From Bacillota bacterium (GTDB lineage Bacteria; Bacillota_G; SHA-98; UBA4971): DNA of 22,192 bases. Below are positions 1 through 6,267 of this stretch, one piece after another. Below the pieces are notes generated by a model. The model worked only from the letters and a program-made list of their open reading frames with translations. It did not search any database and was not told where the DNA came from. Location: positions 1 through 22,192 of the forward strand of contig JAAZEW010000181.1 of assembly GCA_012512055.1 (NCBI GenBank), given 5' to 3'. The position numbers and the translations under genes are program-made. The first letter of the stretch is position 1, and every line of letters begins with the position of its first letter.

Positions 1-38
1 CCTATATGTTCAACAGTTCGTTTAAGTGTCTGCATCAT
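1..38 (-). CDS. ABC transporter permease, 5' end only (partial)
   Basis: Only the first twelve codons are inside the window; they read MMQTLKRTVEHI and run off the left edge. The start is supported by a strong ribosome site (AAGGAGG on the minus strand, plus positions 50-56) about ten bases upstream. That site lies inside the last codons of the upstream ATPase gene, so the two are almost certainly translated as one operon. In RbsA/MglA-type and nucleoside (BMP-type) importers the gene after the double ATPase is normally a membrane permease, so that is the inferred identity. The twelve residues themselves carry no diagnostic motif. Confidence 0.5.
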   Translation of the reverse strand, partial: MMQTLKRTVEHI

Positions 39-40
39 GT

Positions 41-1651
41 CTAGATGGCCTCCTTCCTGACTCTGCCTGCCATCATCAATCCAAAGTCGGCGTCGGAGGC
101 ATCAGGCGGCAAGATCCCGGCGAGCCTGCCACGGTACACAATAGCGACCCTGTCGCATATCTTGCGTAGTTCCCCGAGTTCACTGGAAGTCATTATTATG
201 GTCACATTATGCTCTCTATTGAGACGGACCAGAAGATCGAGGACAAGTCTCTTGGCGCCGACGTCAATACCCCGGGTCGGCTCAGAAACAAACAGAATCT
301 CCGGATCAAGCGCAAGCGCCTTGGCTACGCATACCTTCTGCTGGTTGCCGCCGGAAAGACTCCGAACAAGTTGACTAGATCCGAGACATCTTATATCCAG
401 CTTACGTATCATTTCCTCTGCGTAAGCCCTGAGTTCCCCCCGGTTCTCTAACCTCAGTGCAGGCAAGAAATGGGGCCAGGGCCGAAGGAACTTCTGCTGC
501 GCCTGCATTGCAGTGACCCCAATGTTTCGATCAATAGGCTCATCAAGCAGCAGGCCGACGCCGCGCCTATCTTCAGACACAAATGCGAGCCCCTTCAGCA
601 GCACCTGCTCAGGAGAATTCAACGTGATATTATCCCCATTCTTGCTTGCCCTGCCTGCGGCAGAATAGAGGCCCATTATTCCATTGGCGATACCTAGCTT
701 TCCATGGCCGGCCAGTCCCCCGATACCCAGGATCTCGCCGCGCCGGACGGTCAAGGATAAGCCGCGAACCATTTCACCCGGCATATCCACCATGAGGTTA
801 TCTATGGTAAGAGCTATGTCTTCGTCACTGGGCTCCTTTTTTCTGGGAGGAAGCTCGACTTTTTCCACTTTCCTTCCTACCATCAACTCAGCGATTCGCT
901 CAACGACTGCTTCGTCCCGATTCAGCTTTGCCACGGTCTCGCCGTCGCGAAGGACTGTGATTCTGTCTGCCACAGCCATGACTTCATCCAGACGGTGTGT
1001 GATGAACAAAATGGCGATTCCGTCCGCAGCCAGCCTACGCAATGAGCCTAGAAGGCGGTCAGCCTCTGTTTCAGTCAGGACAGCCGTAGGCTCATCGAAC
1101 ACCAGGATTTTGACTTCCCTTTTGTCAACCTCTCTGGCAATCTCAATGAACTGCATGTATCCCACAGGCAGGCCTGCTACCGGCAGCCATTCGTCAATAG
1201 ACAGGTCAAGACGGTCTAGAGCGATCCTAGCGTCCCTACGCATAGCCGGAACGTCAAGATAGTCTAGAAATTCAGATTTCAGCAGTCTGCTAAGGGCATT
1301 CTTGCGTGTTGTTTCACGGTTCAGTTTAATGTTTTCCGTAATAGTGAATCCCGGCAACAACATGAACTCCTGGTGAACCATGCCGATTCCCGCTTGCATG
1401 GCTTCAGCGGGCGACATAAATCCCACTTTTTTTCCGTCAATGAGGACCTCACCGGAAAAGCCGCCTGTGCTATGAATCACAGGCATGCCGAAAAGGATAT
1501 TCATGAGAGTTGACTTACCCGCCCCATTCTCACCAACAAGAGCGTGGATTTCACCGGGATAAAGGTCAATAGAAACATCGTTTAGGACGACATTGCCAAA
1601 GTACTGTTTTGTGATACCCTTCATTTCCAGGACTCGTTGTGTTCGTTCCAT
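41..1651 (-). CDS. Sugar/nucleoside-type ABC importer, double ATPase subunit (RbsA/MglA-like)
   Basis: A 536-residue protein with two tandem nucleotide-binding domains, the length typical of RbsA, MglA and YufO. Domain 1 has Walker A GENGAGKST (residues 40-48) and Walker B ILVFDEPTAVL, with a signature-like LPVGYMQFIEIAREV in place of the usual LSxGQ. Domain 2 has a degenerate Walker A (GLAGHGKLG), a good signature LSGGNQQKV and Walker B ILFVSEPTRGID, where the usual Asp before Glu is Ser. Asymmetric double ATPases of this kind are known for the family, domain 2 often being weaker. It should power uptake at the cytoplasmic membrane with the DUF3798 binding protein encoded upstream and the permease downstream. 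Start ATG has a modest site (AAGGGAAG, nine bases away). The substrate cannot be read from the sequence. Confidence 0.9.
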   Translation of the reverse strand: MERTQRVLEMKGITKQYFGNVVLNDVSIDLYPGEIHALVGENGAGKSTLMNILFGMPVIHSTGGFSGEVLIDGKKVGFMSPAEAMQAGIGMVHQEFMLLPGFTITENIKLNRETTRKNALSRLLKSEFLDYLDVPAMRRDARIALDRLDLSIDEWLPVAGLPVGYMQFIEIAREVDKREVKILVFDEPTAVLTETEADRLLGSLRRLAADGIAILFITHRLDEVMAVADRITVLRDGETVAKLNRDEAVVERIAELMVGRKVEKVELPPRKKEPSDEDIALTIDNLMVDMPGEMVRGLSLTVRRGEILGIGGLAGHGKLGIANGIMGLYSAAGRASKNGDNITLNSPEQVLLKGLAFVSEDRRGVGLLLDEPIDRNIGVTAMQAQQKFLRPWPHFLPALRLENRGELRAYAEEMIRKLDIRCLGSSQLVRSLSGGNQQKVCVAKALALDPEILFVSEPTRGIDVGAKRLVLDLLVRLNREHNVTIIMTSSELGELRKICDRVAIVYRGRLAGILPPDASDADFGLMMAGRVRKEAI

Positions 1652-1734
1652 GTTCTTGTTCTTCCCTTCTCACAGTACAAGATCCACCGGCAAAACCAGA
1701 GGCGAACTCTAACTTTGTTCAGGCCTGCGCTATT

Positions 1735-1782
1735 CCCGCCGCCTAAAGAGGCGGGGCGCCGGGTGTGGATTACCCGGCACCC
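1735..1782 (-). promoter_or_regulatory. Intercistronic hairpin pair between binding-protein and ATPase genes
   Basis: Two GC-rich hairpins lie back to back between the solute-binding protein gene and the ATPase gene. The stronger has 11-base arms (1754-1764 with 1772-1782, one G-T wobble, 7-base loop). The other pairs CCCGCC (1735-1740) with GGCGGG (1750-1755); the two share bases, so they may compete. No T-run follows on the minus strand. Such hairpins in ABC importer operons usually protect the binding-protein mRNA or partly stop transcription, giving more binding protein than ATPase. That role is inferred. Confidence 0.55.
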
Positions 1783-1815
1783 CTCTACCTCACATTGTGA
1801 ATTGCTTATTTCTCG

Positions 1816-2937
1816 TTAGAATTCGTCTTTCCCGAAAATGACGGAGGCGCTTGTTATGAGATAGAAATTCTCCTTTTCATGCTCGGGAAGCTTGCGGATT
1901 CCCATAGAAACGCCGGCCGCAGTTTCTAATCTTTCCTTAACCGCGTTCATATCGTTAAGGTCCATCTTGCCTTCAACTGTGTCACGGGCTATTTCTACAC
2001 AAGCTTCGACAAGAAGGTAGTTTGTGGGAATTGGCCATGTGGCAAATCGTCCTGCCCCTCCTTTTGCGACAATAGCATCGTTGATCGCCTTTAGGATCCC
2101 AGGGATATTGCCTTTCAACTCGTCAGTGATCTCAAGGCCGAGGGCATTCGGGTAACCGTGAGTCGGGCTCGGGCAGCACTGCTCAGGGAAGATCGCGCCG
2201 GTGTTCAGCGCTGAAATGATAAGAGGCTCCTGCATACCGCAGTTGGTACTAAACAAAGCGATATCCTTCCCGTGCCTCTCAACTTGCCTAGGAACATCTT
2301 CAAGAATGAACTGCTGAGCGCCGGGTATGCCTGACTCGCCCATTGGGTCCGGAGCGGTCACGAAAACAAACTCCAATCCGATCTTGTCACATTCAGCTTT
2401 CATGATGTCACGGCGCTTCGCCAGAAGCTCCATGGACATATGTCTTGGGAAGGAATAGTGGAGGAACTTCTTGGCGCCTAGTTGCTTTGAAAGGTTGACA
2501 ATTGTCACGCCTCGCGCTTCTTGGTCGGTCTCGAATGCAAGGTCTGCAGTGACGGCTACTAGAGGAGGATCCTCATGGGGAACGCCCAGGAGGAAAATGA
2601 TATCCGGACGCAAATCCCTAACTTGCCTGATAGCGGCAACTGTGCCCGGAACTGCCTGGTTGACTACGATGGCTTTGACGTCTTTATCCGCGGCAAGGCC
2701 GGTGATTTGGGCTATCGTGGTCTCCTGCTCCTGCATGAAGTTGTCAGGATAGGTGACGTGCTTTATCATGTCACCATACTTACCCTTCATCTTCTCGGCA
2801 GCTCGATACTCGTCCTCACCTTGGGACACTGTTCCTGTTACAAGGCCAATCTTGTACGCAGGAGCTGCAGTCCCGACAACACCTATCGCGCCAATTAGAA
2901 ACGTCAAAACCAATAAGCAAATAACGAACCTCTTCAT
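1816..2937 (-). CDS. DUF3798-family periplasmic solute-binding protein
   Basis: A 373-residue protein with an N-terminal signal peptide (MKRF, then a hydrophobic stretch to about residue 25, and AxA-type cleavage sites around TAAPA). The mature part has the type I periplasmic-binding-protein look (YKIGLVTGTVSQGEDEY, KAIVVNQAVPGTVAAI) and resembles the DUF3798 family, whose ligand is not established to my knowledge. The only cysteine near the N terminus is inside the hydrophobic core (Cys7) with no lipobox at the cleavage site, so the product looks secreted and free rather than lipid-anchored, which fits a periplasm. It is the first gene of the importer operon, 164 bases ahead of the ATPase. 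Start ATG follows AAGGGGAG at seven bases. Confidence 0.85.
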   Translation of the reverse strand: MKRFVICLLVLTFLIGAIGVVGTAAPAYKIGLVTGTVSQGEDEYRAAEKMKGKYGDMIKHVTYPDNFMQEQETTIAQITGLAADKDVKAIVVNQAVPGTVAAIRQVRDLRPDIIFLLGVPHEDPPLVAVTADLAFETDQEARGVTIVNLSKQLGAKKFLHYSFPRHMSMELLAKRRDIMKAECDKIGLEFVFVTAPDPMGESGIPGAQQFILEDVPRQVERHGKDIALFSTNCGMQEPLIISALNTGAIFPEQCCPSPTHGYPNALGLEITDELKGNIPGILKAINDAIVAKGGAGRFATWPIPTNYLLVEACVEIARDTVEGKMDLNDMNAVKERLETAAGVSMGIRKLPEHEKENFYLITSASVIFGKDEF

Positions 2938-3051
2938 TATCCTACTCCCCTTCCTAATCTACTTAATAAGTCATAGATTCTTAAGAAACGCTGTGTTCAG
3001 CTCAATTGTGATACCGGATTATCACCCCCAAAGCCATTTTTCAGCCTCTCA

Positions 3052-3086
3052 GAGTAAATTTACTCCTATAGAGCACTAGGTATCAA
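3052..3086 (-). promoter_or_regulatory. Candidate promoter with palindromic operator for the DUF3798 importer operon
   Basis: On the minus strand TTGATA (plus 3081-3086) is followed after 18 bases by TAAATT (plus 3057-3062), a fair sigma-70-type pair about 120 bases before the binding-protein start. The -10 lies inside a perfect 14-base palindrome GAGTAAATTTACTC (3052-3065). A palindrome over the -10 is what a dimeric repressor site would look like. No regulator gene is next to it, so both the promoter and the operator role are inferred. Confidence 0.35.
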
Positions 3087-3238
3087 TAAACATTCGATAC
3101 TGCTTGTTAATAGTCCTGCTAGAAAGCAACGGATATTTGTGGAACCCTGGAAGCTTCGCGCCTTGGCACCAATTGGGCGTTCTTTTGCAGTGATTATGCA
3201 GTGATTAGGACGCCCTCTACAGTGAGCGGAGGACGCCC

Positions 3239-3258
3239 TAATCGTTACTTAACGATTA
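3239..3258. repeat. Inverted repeat, 9-base arms, near the 3' end of ribU
   Basis: TAATCGTTA and TAACGATTA face each other with only CT between them (3239-3258), a near-perfect 20-base palindrome. It sits next to the GC-rich hairpin at 3263-3289. Just to its left, 3190-3240 holds a direct repeat of GCAGTGATTA and two copies of GGACGCCCT that can pair with GGGCGT near 3177. Together these fill the gap between the two convergently placed transcription units' ends and starts with secondary structure. The rest of 2938-3311 shows no gene. Confidence 0.5.
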
Positions 3259-3262
3259 TCAT

Positions 3263-3289
3263 GGGATGGGGGGTCGTCCCCCCCATCCC
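3263..3289 (-). terminator. GC-rich hairpin downstream of ribU, probable transcript end
   Basis: GGGATGGGGGG (3263-3273) pairs with CCCCCCATCCC (3279-3289) around a short loop, giving an 11-base, very stable stem 23 bases past the ribU stop. There is no T-run on the minus strand after it, so it is not a textbook Rho-independent terminator. It could end the transcript together with the adjacent palindrome or simply protect its 3' end. Confidence 0.45.
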
Positions 3290-3311
3290 CGGCCCCGCAT
3301 AGATGTTGCCA

Positions 3312-3908
3312 CTAGCGCCGGGTTTGCCTTGCCGGGCACTGCCTGGCCGTGATAATCCCGGCATCTTCGCTGTCTCGAACCAAACCCTTGAGCAACCATG
3401 ATACGCGCTTGTATACAAGAAACGTGAGAATCGAACTGAGCCCGGCTTTGACAGCATTAAAGGCAAACAGTATAGGGAGCATGGCTACTATTTGCTGTCT
3501 GGAGAATCCGTAGATTAAGGGGATTATTGCCAGATTCACAAGAGGCATTACCAGAGTCTGTGCGATAGTGCCTGCTATGAGACCTGCTATAGCACCGCCA
3601 AGCGTATGATATCGTCTGTACACAAAGCTTGCAGCCAGCACCAGGCTGCCTGTGCTCAGGAAATGCATCAAGGCTCCGACTGCCCCGTCAAGGCCTGTGA
3701 TGGCAGCCATCAAGACCGCCATAATGAAAGTCACCATCAATCCCGCGCCCGGCCCAAAAGCGAATCCTGCAATTAACACAGGCACGTCAGCCGTCTCGAA
3801 GCGCAAATGCGGAGCTGATGGAAATAGCGGCCAGTTGACAAGGGACAAAAGCACTGCTATAGACGCAAGTACACCTAATGTTACAAGTGTTCTGGTTCTC
3901 CTGTTCAT
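3312..3908 (-). CDS. ribU: ECF transporter S component, riboflavin-specific (RibU-like)
   Basis: A small hydrophobic protein of 198 residues with five to six membrane segments, the size and look of ECF-family substrate-binding (S) components. Near the N terminus it has the pattern FPSAPHLRFETADVPVLIAGFAFGPGAG, typical of RibU-like S components (a Leu/Phe-rich stretch followed by D-x-P and G-x-x-x-G-P). Its mRNA leader carries an FMN riboswitch, which makes riboflavin uptake the most likely role. The energising EcfA/EcfT subunits are not in the window and are normally encoded elsewhere for group II systems. I start it at the ATG (plus 3906-3908), twelve bases after AGGAGG; an upstream in-frame TTG (3918-3920) directly abuts the ribosome site and is unlikely. 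Confidence 0.85.
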   Translation of the reverse strand: MNRRTRTLVTLGVLASIAVLLSLVNWPLFPSAPHLRFETADVPVLIAGFAFGPGAGLMVTFIMAVLMAAITGLDGAVGALMHFLSTGSLVLAASFVYRRYHTLGGAIAGLIAGTIAQTLVMPLVNLAIIPLIYGFSRQQIVAMLPILFAFNAVKAGLSSILTFLVYKRVSWLLKGLVRDSEDAGIITARQCPARQTRR

Positions 3909-3968
3909 AAGTGAAGGCAACCTCCTTTACAGCCTTGGTTGCCCGGGCTCCGGCCTCTTGTCTTACCC

Positions 3969-4101
3969 GGCATAGCACTCCGGTCTAACTGGCATAGCAC
4001 TCCGGTCTAACTGGCAAAGCACCCTGGTCTAACTGGCATAGCACCCTGGTCTTACCTGGCGCAGCGCCCCGGCTTTGCCCGGCATAGCGCTCCGGCATAC
4101 C
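3969..4101. repeat. 22-bp tandem repeat, about six copies, in the ribU leader
   Basis: Units start with GGCATAGC or a close variant at 3969, 3991, 4013, 4035, 4058 and 4081. The first two are identical over 22 bases, the next two differ by a few, and the last two are more diverged and 21-23 bases long. A further decayed copy may lie at 3945-3968. The array falls between the riboswitch terminator and the ribU ribosome site, so it would be transcribed whenever the riboswitch allows read-through. It has no open frame of note. Confidence 0.8.
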
Positions 4102-4137
4102 GCCTGAGCAATGTGTGCTGCCTGAAAGAAACAACAG

Positions 4138-4163
4138 AGCCCTGGGCACTAGACCTCAGGGCT
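4138..4163 (-). terminator. Riboswitch-controlled terminator upstream of ribU
   Basis: On the minus strand AGCCCTG (from plus 4163-4157) pairs with CAGGGCT (plus 4144-4138), the stem extending to about ten pairs with one mismatch. It is followed by the T-rich CTGTTGTTTCTTTC. It lies about 50 bases after the FMN aptamer, the usual spacing for an expression platform that stops transcription when FMN is bound. Confidence 0.7.
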
Positions 4164-4214
4164 GCTCTTTCAGAGAGTTTCAAGTCATGGCAAGCACGTT
4201 GCGTCAGCTTGCGA

Positions 4215-4352
4215 CCTTCTCCCATCCGGACTTTACCGTCGGTACCGGTTTTACACCGGCTCAACCGCATTTGCGGCTCGTGGACTTGCCTTTCGGCTTC
4301 ACCACCGGTCGGGAATTGGCTGGAGCCTCCAGCCTCACCCTGCCCCGAAGAT
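4215..4352 (-). promoter_or_regulatory. FMN riboswitch (RFN element)
   Basis: Read on the minus strand, the segment opens with ATCTTCGGGGCAGGGTG, continues through the conserved CCGACCGGTGGTGA, AGTCCACGAGCC and GGTACCGACGGTAAAGTC blocks, and closes with CCGGATGGGAGAAGG. These are the hallmark conserved blocks of the RFN element in the correct order and spacing, with the closing stem (CTTC/GAAGG side) intact. RFN elements bind FMN and switch off riboflavin synthesis or transport genes. Here the target is the RibU-like gene at 3312-3908 through the terminator at 4138-4163. Confidence 0.95.
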
Positions 4353-4370
4353 CTACTGTCGGCTATTGGT

Positions 4371-4398
4371 TTTATCTAAATACTACACTATTTGTCAG
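4371..4398 (-). promoter_or_regulatory. Probable promoter of the FMN riboswitch-ribU transcript
   Basis: CTGACA (plus 4393-4398) and GATAAA (plus 4371-4376) stand 16 bases apart on the minus strand. Transcription would begin around 4364, about a dozen bases before the first conserved block of the aptamer, which is where a riboswitch promoter should be. Confidence 0.5.
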
Positions 4399-4496
4399 CA
4401 GACTGCAAGATGCCTGCCGGCCTAATCAGAAATTCCGCAAACGCCGTTTCCCCTGGGTATGCGTTTCAACTGGCACTCTGGTTGTAGCCGTCAGGT

Positions 4497-4591
4497 TAGA
4501 TGGGAGTCCTACCCATCTATGAAAGAGCATATAAAGCCCCCTTTCCCCCAAATTAAGCGTTTTCTGAAGGATATCCCCTTATATGCTCTTT
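4497..4591. repeat. Two inverted repeats in the gene-free stretch upstream of the riboswitch
   Basis: TAGATGGG (4497-4504) pairs with CCCATCTA (4512-4519) around a 7-base loop. Directly beside it AAAGAGCATATAA (4522-4534) and TTATATGCTCTTT (4579-4591) form perfect 13-base arms 44 bases apart. A diverged copy of the second motif (GGAGCATATC, from 4664) appears 140 bases further on, where GGAGC (4664-4668) can pair with GCTCC (4677-4681). No open frame with a ribosome site covers these; they may be non-coding RNA structure or decayed repeat elements. Confidence 0.6.
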
Positions 4592-4705
4592 GTCTTATCC
4601 CGAATCACCCCGCTGACTTTTAAGAGAGCCTATCCTGTCCTTGCCATCAGGGTGATGTCGCATGGAGCATATCAAAGCTCCCTTATAGGGTATCCTACTT
4701 CAACG

Positions 4706-4996
4706 TGGCTCAGCAAAAGAGCCATTCAGGGGAGTTTGAAAGCGTCCAGACGGTCGATTGGCTCTCCCTGAGAGCCAGTCAAGCGGATCCGATGGCTTTC
4801 GTGTAGTTGAATGGCCCATGCAGGGGAGCCACTCAAGGGGATCTAAGGGCTTCCGCAGGGAGTGTGGCCCACCCAGTGAGCCATCTTAGGGGATCCGATG
4901 ACTTCGGTGTAGTTGAGTGGCCCATCCAGTGGGCCATTCAAGCAGATTTAATGACTCCCATGCGGTTGCTTGGCCCACCCAGTGAGCCGGTCCGAA
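4706..4996. repeat. 53-bp tandem repeat array with a hairpin in every unit
   Basis: The motif TGGCYC recurs at 4706, 4759, 4812, 4865, 4918 and 4971, exactly 53 bases apart each time, and is followed each time by a 5-8 base loop and a RGCCA-type partner. The best stems are 4756-4765 with 4771-4780 (10 pairs, one wobble) and TTGAGTGGCCCA (4913-4924) with TGGGCCATTCAA (4930-4941; 12 pairs, one wobble). Between hairpins, units 2 and 4 share the block GGATCCGATG...GTGTAGTTGA almost exactly, while units 3 and 5 differ more. A faint earlier unit may start at 4653. There is no convincing reading frame through the array. From 5000 to 5164 I see nothing further. Confidence 0.85.
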
Positions 4997-5164
4997 GATG
5001 GTATGCTGTGGTAATTGATCCCTTGTCACAATCATGTAACTCATTACAGTGTGATGACACCATTTTCCAATATCCAACAGCCAGTTCCAATTGCTCCCTT
5101 GCAGCAATAACGTTAGTTGACTACATGTTACGCTCTATGCCTTGCGGAATTCCAGCAAGAAGTG

Positions 5165-6130
5165 TCAATGTATGAAGACAGTGTCAATGAAAACAGTGCC
5201 TTCAGCTACCAGTCTCACCTCTCCACTGACCGTAGCATAAGGAGCTGAATGAGCCCCGCCCGTATTGGGTGGCGTAACAGTGACGGATAGAGTCCCACCA
5301 GGCTGCTTAAAGCTGTAGCTCCCCGGTTCTCCGCGCGCGGTTGCATAGGCCAGGGCAACAGCGACACTGCCCGAGGCACAACTTGACTCCCAAACAAACG
5401 TATCAGTGGCTTCTACATATACCAGAGGCACTATCTCATCAAATCCCTGGCGGAACATGACCCCGACACATGCCTCATCTTCCAGCCCTAAAGTATCGCA
5501 CAGCTCCAAGAGAACATCCTCTTCCATACGATAGTCCCTTGCATCCACAACTATGTGTGTGATTCTCTCCAATCTGACCAGTGCCACAACAGTCGGCCGC
5601 AGCCTCAGGGAAACCTCTCCCAGCCATGATTCGAGCACATCTTTAGGGCTGAGACACGGCAGGATGCGAATGTTTTTGTCAAGCCCGCCTGCAGTCCATG
5701 AGAGAGCTTCCACGAAATAGAACTCGACCTCAGGCACGCCGGGAAACGCACATGATGCCCAATGCGGCAGCTCCTCTTGGTCCAGTTCAGCCTCGACGAG
5801 GATAGGCTCATCCAGGCCTTGTACTTGGATAAGTCCTTGCAATAGGTTGGTATTGCCTTTCGTCACTCCCATTGCCGGATGCCTTATTGACGCCAGATAG
5901 GCTCCAAGGGATCTGACTGCATTACCGCAGAACTCACCACCCATCATTCGCATGGAGGCTGCGACCGGGCCCTCTGACATAAGCGTAACAAAGCCCACCT
6001 GCTCTCCGCCAAGGACAGCAGGGTTCATCAGATCCGCTGCCACCTTTGCATGGATAGACTCGTGGACCGGATCCAGGACAAGTATGGTGATATTACCCGC
6101 CGGGTTGAGCTTTGCAAACCTTAGCCTCAT
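5165..6130 (-). CDS. DapF-fold, cofactor-independent amino acid racemase/epimerase; candidate histidine racemase
   Basis: A 321-residue protein of the diaminopimelate epimerase superfamily. It has the two half-site cysteine motifs: GGEFCGNAVRS (Cys68) and WESSCASGSVAVALAYA (Cys about 251), the pair that acts as acid and base without PLP. An N-terminal AGNITILVLDP replaces the DapF N-x-F motif, and the second motif lacks the GxGET stretch that authentic DapF uses to hold diaminopimelate, so it probably acts on a different amino acid. The superfamily is known to include histidine racemases (for example CntK of staphylopine synthesis). It follows hutH on the same strand after 137 bases, which favours histidine as substrate. 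The start ATG (6128-6130) has GGGAGG nine bases upstream; an in-frame TTG at 6163 has none. Substrate is inferred. Confidence 0.8.
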   Translation of the reverse strand: MRLRFAKLNPAGNITILVLDPVHESIHAKVAADLMNPAVLGGEQVGFVTLMSEGPVAASMRMMGGEFCGNAVRSLGAYLASIRHPAMGVTKGNTNLLQGLIQVQGLDEPILVEAELDQEELPHWASCAFPGVPEVEFYFVEALSWTAGGLDKNIRILPCLSPKDVLESWLGEVSLRLRPTVVALVRLERITHIVVDARDYRMEEDVLLELCDTLGLEDEACVGVMFRQGFDEIVPLVYVEATDTFVWESSCASGSVAVALAYATARGEPGSYSFKQPGGTLSVTVTPPNTGGAHSAPYATVSGEVRLVAEGTVFIDTVFIH

Positions 6131-6267
6131 CCTAACCACCCTCCCACTATCCTGGCGCTGCAATACAGAAACAAAGCCGGCACATTAGCCAAAGCCAAAC
6201 CGGTGGACCGGCTGATACAACGGCTGGATGAGCCCGGCATGTTACCTGGACAAGTCTAGCACATTCC

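Noticed and set aside
684..1262. 192-codon open frame on the plus strand
   Set aside because: It lies wholly antisense to the ABC ATPase gene, is Ser/Arg-rich as antisense shadows are, and has no ribosome site.
4113..4522. Open frames of 88 and 135 codons on the plus strand over the riboswitch
   Set aside because: They run antisense through the conserved FMN aptamer and terminator, and the proteins look like nothing known; they follow from RNA conservation, not coding.
4706..4996. CRISPR array
   Set aside because: The period is regular, but no part of the unit is an identical repeat separated by unrelated spacers; similarity runs through the whole unit at varying strength, and no cas genes are present.
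5165..6130. True diaminopimelate epimerase (dapF) for lysine and wall synthesis
   Set aside because: Both cysteines are present but the GxGET substrate-binding stretch is missing and the neighbour is hutH, not a lysine gene; I keep only the fold assignment.
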